Of a stretch of 64,000 nucleotides of DNA, positions 1 to 8,882 are shown in pieces. A program made the position numbers and the translations under genes. The stretch is from NCBI RefSeq assembly GCF_036997485.1, contig NZ_JAWLPU010000003.1, positions 1 to 64,000 of the forward strand. The letters are read 5' to 3'. The notes beneath the pieces were generated by a model that worked only from the letters and a program-made list of their open reading frames with translations, ran no database searches and was not told the origin of the DNA. The DNA is from Brachyspira pilosicoli (GTDB taxonomy: Bacteria > Spirochaetota > Brachyspiria > Brachyspirales > Brachyspiraceae). The first letter of the stretch is position 1; each line of letters starts with the position of its first letter.

Positions 1-501
1 GTTATAGATGATAATACTCTAATAGGTGTCGAAGAAGAAGAAACAGTTATAGATGATAATACTTTAATAGGTGTTGAAGAAGAAGAAACAGTTATAGATG
101 ATAATACTTTAATAGGTGTTGAAGAAGAAGAAACAGTTATAGATGATAATGCTCTAATAGGAGCAGAAGAAGAAGAAACAGTTATAGATGATAATACTTT
201 AATAGGTGTTGAAGAAGAAGAAACAGTTATAGATGATAATACTTTAATAGGAGCAGAAGAAGAAAAAACAGTTATAGATGATAATGCTCTAATAGGTGTC
301 GAAGAAGAAGAAACAGTTATAGATGACAATGCTCTAATAGGTGTCGAAGAAGAAGAAACAGTTATAGATGATGATGCTCTAATAGGTGCTGATGAATTAG
401 AGGAAATAGTAGATGATAATGCTTTAATAGGTGATGATGAAGAAGAACATGAAATTAATAGCAATGTCCTAATAGGTGATGATGAAGAATTAGAGGAAAT
501 A
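1..501 (+). repeat. 45-bp in-frame tandem repeat array
   Basis: Eight consecutive 45-bp units fill 1-360, each coding 15 residues. They differ mainly by synonymous changes and by two alternating unit endings (Gly-Val-Glu or Gly-Ala-Glu). Three decayed units follow at 361-408 (48 bp), 409-456 (48 bp) and 457-501 (45 bp). The array runs off the left edge, so the true copy number is not known. Confidence 0.95.
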
Positions 502-1122
502 GTAGAAAATAATTTAGAAAAATTGAATGAAATTATGGAATTAAATGCTGTTAATCAAATAAAAGATTCCGATTTAAGTATTATGGAGCATTTTATATCA
601 GGAGAAAATGATGAAGATGCCCATGAGCTTATACATATAGAAAATAAAAAAAATAATAATAATAATGATAAAAATAGAAAATCTGTTGAAGAATATGATG
701 AAACAGATAAACTTCTAACAAAGGAATTTACAATGGCGGAAGAAAAAGAATTATATGAAACAGAAAAAAATAATATAGAAACAAATGTGAAAGTAGAAGA
801 TGAATTTAGCCTTAATGAAGATATAGAAAAAAAAGAAAATACAGGATATAACCCTAATGAAGATTTTGATGGAGAAATAAGTCAATTAGATTTAGATTTT
901 GCTATAAAAATGTTTGAAGCAGAAGAAAGCAGCAACGGAGAAATAGAGTGCTGCAGTAAAAATGATCTCTTACTATCAGAAAGTGAAATGAATAAGTTTA
1001 AAAAATTATTTTTCTACTTTAAAAAGATAGTAGAGAAAATGCCTCCAGAATGTTTAAAAGACTTCTCTAAGACAGAGTTTTATGATGCTTATTCATCTTT
1101 AAGCAGAAAATTCGACGATTAA
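1..1122 (+). CDS. Acidic tandem-repeat protein, 3' part (5' end outside window)
   Basis: The frame is open from base 1 to the TAA at 1120-1122, so the gene starts upstream of the window; 373 codons are visible. The first 120 or so codons are eight exact-length 15-residue repeats (VIDDNTLIGVEEEET type) followed by three decayed 15-16-residue units. A highly acidic, Lys/Asn-rich linker follows, then a C-terminal stretch of about 100 residues with a more globular look, rich in Phe/Lys and with a CC pair. I do not recognise the C-terminal region. No membrane segment or signal is visible in this part. A TTG at 523 could be read as a start but lies inside the continuing frame and has no ribosome site, so I reject it. 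The stop overlaps the stop of convergent pyrR by 3 nt. Function unknown. Confidence 0.8.
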   Translation, partial: VIDDNTLIGVEEEETVIDDNTLIGVEEEETVIDDNTLIGVEEEETVIDDNALIGAEEEETVIDDNTLIGVEEEETVIDDNTLIGAEEEKTVIDDNALIGVEEEETVIDDNALIGVEEEETVIDDDALIGADELEEIVDDNALIGDDEEEHEINSNVLIGDDEELEEIVENNLEKLNEIMELNAVNQIKDSDLSIMEHFISGENDEDAHELIHIENKKNNNNNDKNRKSVEEYDETDKLLTKEFTMAEEKELYETEKNNIETNVKVEDEFSLNEDIEKKENTGYNPNEDFDGEISQLDLDFAIKMFEAEESSNGEIECCSKNDLLLSESEMNKFKKLFFYFKKIVEKMPPECLKDFSKTEFYDAYSSLSRKFDD

Positions 1123-1646
1123 GCTTTATCCTTAAGTAGAACTATATCTTCGCCTTCTAATTCTTTTATTCTTACAGATATATATTGATCAGCAGGAACA
1201 TTTAATGCAAGCCCAACATAGTTTGCAGATATAGGCAGCTCTCTTCCAAATCTATCTACCAATACAAGCAAAACAACCCTTTGCGGCCTTCCATATTCAA
1301 ATAAAGCATTTAAAGCAGCTCTAATAGTTCTTCCAGTATAAAGCACATCATCTACAAGAAGAATGCTTTTACCAGTGATATCAAAAGGTATATCAGTTTC
1401 TTTAATTTCAGGGAATTCAGATAAAGTAGATAAATCATCTCTATAGAGGTTAATATCAATAGCGCCTATAGGTATGTCTATATTTATTTTCTCTTCTATA
1501 AGTTTTTTAAGTCTTACAGCCAAATAATCGCCTCTTCTTCTTATACCAACAATAGAAAGCTTATCCATATTTTCTTTCTCAATTACCTCAGCGGCAAGTC
1601 TTGGAAGCACTTTTTCATAATCTTCAGCTTTTAATAAAACTCTCAT
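1119..1646 (-). CDS. pyrR: PyrR: pyrimidine operon regulator / uracil phosphoribosyltransferase
   Basis: This is a 175-residue type I phosphoribosyltransferase. The PRPP loop VDDVLYTGRT lies near residues 98-107, the known PyrR/PRTase signature, and an RRRGD segment lies near residue 40. In the family, PyrR binds pyr mRNA in a UMP-dependent way to control attenuation and can also make UMP from uracil and PRPP. I chose the ATG at 1646 because AAAGGGG sits 8 nt upstream; a TTG one codon earlier is less likely. No pyr biosynthesis gene is next to it here, so any regulatory targets are elsewhere. It is convergent with, and overlaps by 3 nt, the acidic repeat gene. A -35/-10 pair at 1691-1718 fits its transcription. 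Confidence 0.93.
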   Translation of the reverse strand: MRVLLKAEDYEKVLPRLAAEVIEKENMDKLSIVGIRRRGDYLAVRLKKLIEEKINIDIPIGAIDINLYRDDLSTLSEFPEIKETDIPFDITGKSILLVDDVLYTGRTIRAALNALFEYGRPQRVVLLVLVDRFGRELPISANYVGLALNVPADQYISVRIKELEGEDIVLLKDKA

Positions 1647-1690
1647 CAATATAACCCCTTTATTTATCTTTGTAAAAAAACACTATTTTG

Positions 1691-1718
1691 ATTATAATAT
1701 TAAAGCAAAAAAAATCAA
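1691..1718 (-). promoter_or_regulatory. Probable promoter of pyrR
   Basis: Read on the minus strand: TTGATT (1718-1713), a 16-nt spacer, then TATAAT (1696-1691), 45 nt before the pyrR ATG. Confidence 0.6.
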
Positions 1719-1817
1719 TATAATAATTTTTACATTTTCTAAAAAAAATATGTTAAGTATTTTCTTAGTTTACCGATTTTTAATACAGATACAGTAATAA
1801 CAAAGTTAACATAAGAG

Positions 1818-1845
1818 TTGATTATTTATTTTACTGTTATATAAT
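1818..1845 (+). promoter_or_regulatory. Probable housekeeping promoter of fliL-fliM-fliY
   Basis: TTGATT at 1818-1823, a 16-nt spacer, and a perfect TATAAT at 1840-1845, 41 nt before fliL. It is a sigma-70-like arrangement; I see no sigma-28-type motif here. Confidence 0.65.
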
Positions 1846-1886
1846 AAAAGGTATTATTAAATATTTAATTAAGCGAGGAAATTTAT

Positions 1887-2435
1887 ATGGCAGAACAAGA
1901 AGAAAATTTAGAATTAGAAGAAGGCGAAGAAGAGGAACAAAACGAAGCTCAAGCAAAGAAAAAATTCACTTTAAGCCCGATGATAATAAAAATACTAATG
2001 ATAGTAGCTGCCATTTTAGTAGTTGCTTTGATATCTGGACTTATAGCATTTTTTGTTTCTAAGAGCGTAGGAAGAGCTGCAGGAGTAAATGCTGGAGTAG
2101 TGGATGGCATGATTAAACAGCCGCCTCCAACATATTTCCCTATTACTCCAGAATTTAATGTGAATACTGCTGATATGGATGTTGCAAGATTTGTAAGGGT
2201 AAGCATAGTATTGACTTACACTACTAATGTTAAACAATTAGCAGTAGAGCTTCCAGAGAGAGGATATATGATAAGAGACAGAATATATTCTTTAATAAGT
2301 TCTTATACTTATGATCAACTAAGAACTAATGAAGGAAGAGAGCAGTTAAAGGCTGATATTAAACGCGAAATAAATAGTATGTTAAAAAACGGACAAATAG
2401 ATGATATATTATTTGATAGTTTCTTATTGAGTTAA
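1887..2435 (+). CDS. fliL: FliL, flagellar basal-body-associated protein
   Basis: The protein has 182 residues: an acidic N-terminal cytoplasmic tail (1-25), one transmembrane helix (about 31-57) and a periplasmic domain. The order and the C-terminal KREINSML segment fit FliL, which surrounds or stabilises the stator-rotor unit of the flagellar motor. A ribosome site, GCGAGGA, lies about 8 nt before the ATG. It leads a three-gene unit with fliM 30 bp downstream and fliY 4 bp after that. The promoter upstream looks housekeeping. In spirochaetes these motors drive periplasmic flagella. The family call rests on layout plus neighbours, since FliL is poorly conserved. Confidence 0.9.
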   Translation: MAEQEENLELEEGEEEEQNEAQAKKKFTLSPMIIKILMIVAAILVVALISGLIAFFVSKSVGRAAGVNAGVVDGMIKQPPPTYFPITPEFNVNTADMDVARFVRVSIVLTYTTNVKQLAVELPERGYMIRDRIYSLISSYTYDQLRTNEGREQLKADIKREINSMLKNGQIDDILFDSFLLS

Positions 2436-2465
2436 TGAGTTAAAATAAAGTAGAAGGATAATAGT

Positions 2466-3497
2466 ATGACAGAAGTATTGTCACAAAGCGAAATAGATGC
2501 ATTATTAAGTGCTATATCATCTGGCGAAGTGTTGGATAATATTGATACTAAACGTGTAGAAGTAGAGCATAGAAAGATTAAAATTTATGACTTTAAGCGT
2601 CCTGACAAATTCTCTAAAGACCAAATAAGAACGCTTCAAATGATGCATGAAAACTTTGCACGTGTTACTACAACTTCATTATCAGCTCAGTTAAGAACTT
2701 TGGTAGGTATTCACGTAGCAAGCGTAGACCAGCTTACTTATGAAGAGTTTATAAGAAGCGTAAGTAACCCATCTACTTTGGCTATTGTGAGTATGGACCC
2801 TTTAAAAGGAAGTTCTATTTTAGAGATTGACCCATCTATTACTTTTACTATTATAGATAGGTTATTTGGCGGAGCTGGAGAGAGTCCTAAAAACTTAAAT
2901 AGAGAATTAACAGATATTGAGTTGTCTGTTATGGAAGGTATTATAGTAAGAATATTAGGTAACTTAAGAGAAGCTTGGTCTCAGGTGATAGACTTAAGAC
3001 CGCGCTTGGGTTCTATAGAAACTAACCCTCAGTTTGCTCAAATGGTTAGCCCTAATGACATGGTTGTACTTATTACTTTAGAGACAAAGGTTGCTGATGT
3101 TGAAGGTATGATGAACTTTTGTATACCTTATATTACTATTGAACCTATACTTTCTAAATTCTCTGCTCAATATTGGTATGCTTCTGTAAGAAGAGGAAGT
3201 ACTAGCGAAAACTTAAAAATTATTAAAGAAAAATTACAAAATATATATGTTGAAACTTCGGCTGAACTTGGTTCTATGCAATTACCATTATCAGACATTC
3301 TTAACTTGCAAAAGGGTGATGTTGTTAAGTTTACAGAAACTAAGATTACTGACCCTGTGATATTCAAGATTGGTACTAGGAAGAAATTCTTATGCCGTCC
3401 TGGTATATCTGGAAGCAGAATGGCTGTACAGCTTACTGGTGTTATGGATGGAGAAACTGATATCACCGAAGATGATTTATTAAAAGAGGAGGATTAA
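2466..3497 (+). CDS. fliM: FliM, flagellar motor switch protein
   Basis: FliM forms the middle of the C-ring and binds phospho-CheY to reverse rotation. The 343-residue length is typical. The N-terminal CheY-binding motif LSQSEIDALL is at residues 5-14. The central CheC-like domain carries the LFGGAGES segment near residue 135, and a SpoA domain occupies the last 80 residues. An AGAAGGATA ribosome site precedes the ATG. The gene lies between fliL and fliY in one unit. Nothing looks damaged. Confidence 0.97.
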   Translation: MTEVLSQSEIDALLSAISSGEVLDNIDTKRVEVEHRKIKIYDFKRPDKFSKDQIRTLQMMHENFARVTTTSLSAQLRTLVGIHVASVDQLTYEEFIRSVSNPSTLAIVSMDPLKGSSILEIDPSITFTIIDRLFGGAGESPKNLNRELTDIELSVMEGIIVRILGNLREAWSQVIDLRPRLGSIETNPQFAQMVSPNDMVVLITLETKVADVEGMMNFCIPYITIEPILSKFSAQYWYASVRRGSTSENLKIIKEKLQNIYVETSAELGSMQLPLSDILNLQKGDVVKFTETKITDPVIFKIGTRKKFLCRPGISGSRMAVQLTGVMDGETDITEDDLLKEED

Positions 3498-3501
3498 GGT
3501 T

Positions 3502-4548
3502 ATGATGAGTGACGGTGCATTATCTCAAGATGAAATAGAAGCTTTGCTTAAAGGAAGTGAAGATGCTTTTGGCGGCTCTGATAACGCTTCAGCATCTGCT
3601 GGAAACGGCAATAATGTAGATAAGCAGCTTTTTAATGAGGCAGCGAAAATCATAGCAGATAATCAAGCTTATTCATTATCTTCTATTTCTACAAAGACTG
3701 TGTCCATCACAAATATTACTACAACTGTTGGAGATGTAAGTAATTTGCATCAAATGCTTTCTGGTAAAGTAATAGAGGCAAAAGTATCATACACTGGCTC
3801 AGCTAATGGTAATGTTTATTATTTTATGGATGAAAAAGAAGCTTTAACTATAGCTTCTCTTATGACTGGTCAAGCTGAGACTGATTTGAATGATATGGTA
3901 GCTCAAGTATTAAAAGAAGCTTTCTCTCAAATGATTGGGGTTTCTGATAGTGCTTTAACTTCTAAGTTTGGAGGAAGTTTTACTAATGCTCCTGTAGAAA
4001 CTACTATATTAGATGATTCTGCTTCTATAAATATTGCTGGACCTTTAGCTATAGTAAATGCTTCTCTAAGTATAGATGGAGAAATAGATAACGCTCCTTA
4101 TATATTTGCTTTTGAATTGCCTGTTTTGCAAGCTATTTTATCTAATGCTTCGAAAAATACTTCTGCTGCAAATACTTCAACTGCAAATGCTAATAATAAT
4201 GCTCAAATTAATGATGTTAGTAAACAGCTTGGTGTACAGCATGCAGAATTTAATTCTTTAATGCCTGCTTCTGATGTTCAGGGTACTGGTAACATTGGTC
4301 TACTTATGGACGTTACTATGAATATGACCGTTGAACTTGGAAGAGCTACTATGACTATTAAAGATATTTTAGGTCTTGGCGAAGGTTCTATAATTGAGCT
4401 TCAAAAGTTAGCTGGTGAACCTGTGGATTTGCTTGTTAATGGAAAATTAATCGCTAAGGGTGAGGTTGTAGTTATCGATGAAAACTTCGGTGTTCGTGTA
4501 ACTGATATTATCAGCCCTATGGACAGATTAAGAAATAAATCTAAATAA
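3502..4548 (+). CDS. fliY: FliY/FliN-type flagellar motor switch protein
   Basis: The protein has 348 residues, much longer than a plain FliN (about 100-140). It has an EIEALL motif near residues 11-16 like that of FliM, a CheC-like middle domain (about 50-205) with an EAFSQMIG segment, an Asn/Ala/Ser/Thr-rich linker (about 210-240), and a C-terminal SpoA domain (about 265-345). That order is FliY-like. In the FliY family the CheC-like part may dephosphorylate CheY, but whether it is active here cannot be read. The start overlaps the tail of fliM's ribosome region (4 bp gap, GGAGG upstream), so translation is probably coupled. A strong terminator follows at 4586. Confidence 0.93.
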   Translation: MMSDGALSQDEIEALLKGSEDAFGGSDNASASAGNGNNVDKQLFNEAAKIIADNQAYSLSSISTKTVSITNITTTVGDVSNLHQMLSGKVIEAKVSYTGSANGNVYYFMDEKEALTIASLMTGQAETDLNDMVAQVLKEAFSQMIGVSDSALTSKFGGSFTNAPVETTILDDSASINIAGPLAIVNASLSIDGEIDNAPYIFAFELPVLQAILSNASKNTSAANTSTANANNNAQINDVSKQLGVQHAEFNSLMPASDVQGTGNIGLLMDVTMNMTVELGRATMTIKDILGLGEGSIIELQKLAGEPVDLLVNGKLIAKGEVVVIDENFGVRVTDIISPMDRLRNKSK

Positions 4549-4585
4549 GAGATAAGATTTTAATTAAACATAAATACCTTTTTAT

Positions 4586-4616
4586 AACGGAGTTTTTAAA
4601 AGCTCCGTTTTTTATT
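4586..4616 (+). terminator. Rho-independent terminator after fliY
   Basis: Arms AACGGAG (4586-4592) and CTCCGTT (4603-4609), followed by a T-run, 38 nt after the fliY stop. Confidence 0.85.
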
Positions 4617-4660
4617 TTTAAAGTATAGCAATTATATTTTGTTATATAAATTTTTATTTT

Positions 4661-4938
4661 ATTCAACTTTTTCCCGCGTACGAGCTGTACCACCTTGCCG
4701 CACGGTAATGTTATGCTTTAATTATAACTTCTTAGAAGTGCGGGGGAGTGCATTTTAATGCGCAATTAAATTATAAAATTTATAATAAAAATGCAGTTCT
4801 TCGCGTAGCGTATCCGAAGGATATAAGCTTCTTTTATACCAATACCGAAGGCACTGCCTTAGGTCGTCCTGAAGGACTCCCTTCAGTCGTACCGAGTAGG
4901 TGCCTATCTGCAAAAGAACTGTGGGTTAGGGGATAGTC
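4661..4938 (+). repeat. Convergent-gap repeat, copy 1 (long form)
   Basis: This GC-richer block lies between fliY and the convergent gene ending at 5009. It starts with the CAACTTTTTCCCGC box, then a hairpin with CCGCAC/GTGCGG arms (about 4700-4745), then the CTTCTTTTATACCAATA box. Positions 4661-4844 are repeated, inverted and almost unchanged, at 56788-56971. It can be read as a 62-codon frame (4748-4936), but that frame is repeat sequence and is not called a gene. Confidence 0.85.
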
Positions 4939-5008
4939 CAAGAAATAATTTAAACAAAAAACTAATCTCTTATAGACTTAACAATTTTTCACTACAAACT
5001 AAAAATTA

Positions 5009-5551
5009 CTATCTTCTTATTCTCACAAAATTGCTATGAGTAAAATTATTATCTATATCTAAAACTATTAACATTCTATCTGCTTTTTTCCAATAATTCT
5101 TATCAAACGGCATTCTAAAACCAATACGCTGACCTACCGGAAACATTACATTATAAAACTTGTCATTGCCTGTAAAGATAAGTTTTTTATTATTATATAA
5201 TGATACGCTTGCTTTTAATTCTTCTATTGTATTAGAATTAGTATAATTAAAATTATTAACTTCTATAGTAGCTACTACAACTTCAGGGTTCTTTGAATCT
5301 ATATTGTTAATTTTACTTGTGATAGGAGCTCTAAACTTCCTAAAAAACTCTATATTATCAAATAGCCCAGCCCTATTTGCAAAGAAGAGTACTACTACAA
5401 TAGTGAGAAATCCTCCATAAAGAAGCATAAACCATCTTTTAGAAAATACATTCGAACTTCTTGGTATTTTAGGCATTTTTGGAGTATGCGGCGGTTTAAT
5501 ATTATAAAACTCTAATTCTGGTTTTTTAGGGTCATATACCTCTCTTGCCAA
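5009..5551 (-). CDS. Single-pass membrane protein of unknown function
   Basis: I do not recognise this 180-residue protein. It has a Pro-rich cytoplasmic N-terminus (1-37), one transmembrane helix (about 40-58), and a soluble C-terminal region rich in beta-forming residues (65-180). The likely start is the TTG at 5551, which sits 1 nt after the nnr stop with GAGG upstream; no nearer ATG exists. It is last in the minus-strand unit after the HU/LysM gene and nnr, so its expression is probably translationally coupled to nnr. The membrane layout suits a partner of the membrane-anchored protein at the head of the unit, but that is only inference. Confidence 0.75.
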   Translation of the reverse strand: MAREVYDPKKPELEFYNIKPPHTPKMPKIPRSSNVFSKRWFMLLYGGFLTIVVVLFFANRAGLFDNIEFFRKFRAPITSKINNIDSKNPEVVVATIEVNNFNYTNSNTIEELKASVSLYNNKKLIFTGNDKFYNVMFPVGQRIGFRMPFDKNYWKKADRMLIVLDIDNNFTHSNFVRIRR

Positions 5552-5552
5552 T

Positions 5553-7091
5553 TTATATCATCCTCTTTAATATTTTTGATTGAAAATAAGCAACATCTTT
5601 TGCCTGAACAGAATCATTTCCCAATTTTTTACTAGCCTCTAAAAAACTTTTTGACTGCAATATTAATGCTAACTTTGAAGCTTCAAGCATTTGTAATTTT
5701 CTTGCTAAAAAAGCTCCGACAAAACCAGCTAATACATCTCCCATTCCTGCTTTACCCATAGAAACTGTAGGGTTATAATTTATATATATATCATCATCAT
5801 TCATCAAAAAGCTAACAGCATCTTTTAATATTATATTTGCTTTAGTAATTTCCCTAAACTTTTGTAATGCATTATAAGGATTAGTTAAAGCTTCTATATG
5901 ATTAATACCTGTAAGCTTTTCAAACTCATAAATATGCGGAGTAAGTAAAAAGTTATTACCCAATTCTGATAAAGTACTTTGAAACATCAAATATAAAGCA
6001 TCAGCATCTACAACTGTAGGAATGTTTATTTGTTTTAATATAGAATTAATAAAAACCTCTGTAGACATATCTCTGCCAATACCAGAGCCTATTATACAAG
6101 CGTCACTCTTATTTATATCTTCTGCAATATATAAATCATCTGCTGTAAAACATTTATTATCATATTCTCCAACGCCTATAACAACAATTTCAGGCATATC
6201 TATCATTACAGCATTTCTAACAGTTTCTAATATAGCCTTAGGAACATAAAGTCTAATATATCCAACTCCGCTCCTATAAGCTGCCTTTGCAGATAATATA
6301 CAAGCTCCTATATATTCATAACTTCCAGCTACTATAGCAAGCTTTCCCTGTTCCCTCTTAGAATAAAAAGCATTTCTTACTATTTCTATATTCTCATCAA
6401 AATCTATTAAATTAGCAACATAAGGAGCTTCATTTAATATATTCTCTGGAAATATTGATTTTATTATAAATAACTCACCAATATATTCCCTCGTGTTATA
6501 TAAAAACATAATGTCCTTAGCAAAACATACAGTATAAGTTTCATCTGCTTTAAAACAACTATTGGAATTATCATCAATCTTTGAATATAGCCCAGAAGGT
6601 ATATCTATAGCTATTCTTATAATATTTAAATCATTTAAACTATCTACTAAAAGTTTCTGTATTCCGCCTAAAGGTCTTCTTCCCCCTGTACCAAATAATG
6701 AATCTAAAACTATATCGTTTTCATCTATCAAATTAATAGCTTCATAAACATTCTCTTCGCTGCCTAAATACTTTATTTCAACATTCATAGATTTTAATAT
6801 ATTGAAATTAGCATAAGTATCTTTATTAACTTTATCTAAATTACCAGTAATATAAACATTGACATTATATCCGTTTTTTATTAAATATCTCGCAATAGCA
6901 AATCCATCTCCTCCATTGCCTCCAACAGAGGAAAATATATGTACAAAATGATTATTAAGTGTTTCAGTATATCTCTCTTCCAATAAGTTAAATATATCTA
7001 AAGCTACATGCTCCATTAAAAGTATAGAAGGAATTTTTTCAGTTGTTTTTTTATCTATACTTATTAGCTCTTCTGTTGTTACTACCTTCAT
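5553..7091 (-). CDS. nnr: Nnr: bifunctional NAD(P)HX epimerase / ADP-dependent dehydratase
   Basis: Nnr repairs hydrated NAD(P)H. The N-terminal YjeF_N domain (about 1-215) epimerises R- to S-NAD(P)HX, and the C-terminal carbohydrate-kinase-like domain (about 225-510) removes the water using ADP. Seen here: the N-domain loop VGGNGGDGFAIA near residue 55 and the C-domain signature KAGMGDVLAGF near residue 455. The total of 512 residues matches the fused enzyme of other bacteria. AAGGA lies just upstream of the ATG. The gene is second in a minus-strand unit, 23 bp after the HU/LysM gene and 1 nt before the small membrane protein. Confidence 0.95.
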   Translation of the reverse strand: MKVVTTEELISIDKKTTEKIPSILLMEHVALDIFNLLEERYTETLNNHFVHIFSSVGGNGGDGFAIARYLIKNGYNVNVYITGNLDKVNKDTYANFNILKSMNVEIKYLGSEENVYEAINLIDENDIVLDSLFGTGGRRPLGGIQKLLVDSLNDLNIIRIAIDIPSGLYSKIDDNSNSCFKADETYTVCFAKDIMFLYNTREYIGELFIIKSIFPENILNEAPYVANLIDFDENIEIVRNAFYSKREQGKLAIVAGSYEYIGACILSAKAAYRSGVGYIRLYVPKAILETVRNAVMIDMPEIVVIGVGEYDNKCFTADDLYIAEDINKSDACIIGSGIGRDMSTEVFINSILKQINIPTVVDADALYLMFQSTLSELGNNFLLTPHIYEFEKLTGINHIEALTNPYNALQKFREITKANIILKDAVSFLMNDDDIYINYNPTVSMGKAGMGDVLAGFVGAFLARKLQMLEASKLALILQSKSFLEASKKLGNDSVQAKDVAYFQSKILKRMI

Positions 7092-7114
7092 TTAGATATC
7101 CTTATTTTTTTATG

Positions 7115-8773
7115 TTATTTTCTATATTTTGTATTATCTTTAATTATTTCTATCAATGAAGATATAGGATTTTTAGTAACTTTATTATATCTGTTCATTC
7201 TATATAATAGATTATTAATTCCAGAATGTTCTGATAATATTTTTGTATAAGTTTCATTAGATATTGAATTAGTGTTATCCTTAAAAACTCTTATATCATA
7301 ATAAGCAGCTAATTTTAATGACCACATAGCATGGTTATATTTTTTTCCGCCTTGTAAAATAGGATAAACTTTAATAAAAGATTTTGATAAGCTATTTTCA
7401 AATGCTATCAAATCATCTACATTGCAAAATTTGGGTACCAATTTATAAGTTATTTTACTGCCTTTTTTTATTGGTGTAATTATATCATATTTGTTATAAG
7501 CAGATATGATAGGCCAGTAAGTGGAATTCCCATAAATCTCTTTAGCTATGTCCCAATAATACATATTATTTGATACTGTATAAGATGAACTTACAGTATT
7601 AACATTTGTAAAATATCCGTTTACTATATCATATAATTTTTGATTATCTACATTGCTGCTTCCATTATTATTAACATTCAAAAGAAGCATAATGATAACA
7701 GCGATAATAACAACTATTGCTGCTGCTATTTTTAATATAACAAAATTGCTTTTTGTTTCTTTTTTTTCTTTGACTTGCTTTATTTCTTTTTTTTGCTTAT
7801 TAGCTTTTATTTGTTTATCAGAAATATTTGCCATGTCTAATAATTCATCTTTACTATAATCTTTCATTTCTAATTTATTTTCATTAGAAATAGCTGCTTT
7901 TTCATTAAAGAATTTATTATTAACTCTATTAATAAAAACCTCATCAGCATTAAAACCAACATAACCTTTATTGTAGAAAAAAGTTCCAAAATTATCTATA
8001 CAAATACTTTCGTTATGATCAACTAAGTGTCTAATATTTTCAAATACCGCTTCAAAAAATTTCTTCTTTTCTAATCTATCATCAACATTATCAACCTTTG
8101 ATATTATGCTGTAAAGCGAAGCATCAAACCCCATATCAGCACTTCTAAAAGCTATATTATAATTCTTATCAATAAATATATTTCCAACTTCATAAATAAA
8201 AAATATTTTCTTTTCTAATACCAAAGAAGCAATATTTTCAAATAGATTGTTAATTTCATCTTTAATAAACTTTCTGCTTAAATTCTTTTTAGCTGAGCAT
8301 AATCTATCTATTAGTTTATTATATCCCAAATATTTATTTTTAATATTTTGAATCTTCATTTCAACTAAATAAACTAAAGTTCTATCTTTTTCAAAGTTTA
8401 CATAACCATCATCATGGAAAAAAGTGCCGAAATTTTCTATGTATACTTTCTCTCCATTATCAACTAAATGTCTGATATTTTCAAAAATCATCTCATATAA
8501 TTTCTTTTTAATGGCTCTATTTTTTACAGTATCATATTTTTCTGTTATAGTATTCAAAGAAGCATCGAAAGACATATCAGCACTTCTAAACATAATATTA
8601 TAATTTTTATCTAAATATATATACCCCAATTCATACATATAAAAAACTTTATTATTTAAAACATATGGAGTAATACTAGAAAATAATTCATTGATAAGTT
8701 TATTAATTTCAGTTTTTGTGGTTCTTAATCTTGAAGACAATCTCTCAATTAATGTATTATTTGTACTAAACAT
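7115..8773 (-). CDS. Four HU-like modules + transmembrane helix + LysM-like domain
   Basis: This 552-residue protein has an unusual layout. Two long repeats (about 8-140 and 150-287) each contain two HU/IHF-like modules. The second module of each pair reads like HU (ENIRHLVDNGE..., then an ENFGTFF or DNFGTFF strand), and the first shares FRSADM.FDASL with its counterpart. A Lys-rich linker (about 318-342) leads to a transmembrane helix (about 345-366). A LysM-like stretch (about 398-447: YTVSNNMYYWDIAKEIYGN...) follows, then a helical tail. The orientation would put the HU-like part in the cytoplasm and LysM outside, near peptidoglycan. Whether it binds DNA is not shown. It heads the unit with nnr. 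Similar HU-plus-wall-domain fusions are known in Bacteroidetes, but the family assignment here is inference from pattern. Confidence 0.75.
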   Translation of the reverse strand: MFSTNNTLIERLSSRLRTTKTEINKLINELFSSITPYVLNNKVFYMYELGYIYLDKNYNIMFRSADMSFDASLNTITEKYDTVKNRAIKKKLYEMIFENIRHLVDNGEKVYIENFGTFFHDDGYVNFEKDRTLVYLVEMKIQNIKNKYLGYNKLIDRLCSAKKNLSRKFIKDEINNLFENIASLVLEKKIFFIYEVGNIFIDKNYNIAFRSADMGFDASLYSIISKVDNVDDRLEKKKFFEAVFENIRHLVDHNESICIDNFGTFFYNKGYVGFNADEVFINRVNNKFFNEKAAISNENKLEMKDYSKDELLDMANISDKQIKANKQKKEIKQVKEKKETKSNFVILKIAAAIVVIIAVIIMLLLNVNNNGSSNVDNQKLYDIVNGYFTNVNTVSSSYTVSNNMYYWDIAKEIYGNSTYWPIISAYNKYDIITPIKKGSKITYKLVPKFCNVDDLIAFENSLSKSFIKVYPILQGGKKYNHAMWSLKLAAYYDIRVFKDNTNSISNETYTKILSEHSGINNLLYRMNRYNKVTKNPISSLIEIIKDNTKYRK

Positions 8774-8820
8774 AACTACCCCTTAAATAAACATAATCAA
8801 ATTATATATTAATTTAAAAT

Positions 8821-8862
8821 AAAAAAAAGCCTAATTCTGTAATTTTATACAAAAATCAGGCC
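8821..8862 (-). terminator. Rho-independent terminator after trxA
   Basis: On the minus strand, arms GCCTGATT and AATTAGGC (8861-8854 and 8836-8829) with a run of T after them, 21 nt past the thioredoxin stop. Confidence 0.8.
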
Positions 8863-8882
8863 TTTCTATTTTTTGATTTATT

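Noticed and set aside
1-501. CRISPR array
   Set aside because: The 45-bp repeats are contiguous with no spacers, stay in frame and encode protein.
523-1122. Separate gene starting at TTG 523
   Set aside because: The same frame is open back to base 1 through the coding repeats; the TTG has no ribosome site.
4748-4936. 62-codon frame after fliY, similar to the frame at 56695-56883
   Set aside because: Both lie wholly in copies of the dispersed repeat. Their likeness comes from the repeat, there is no ribosome site, and the ends drift into different sequence.
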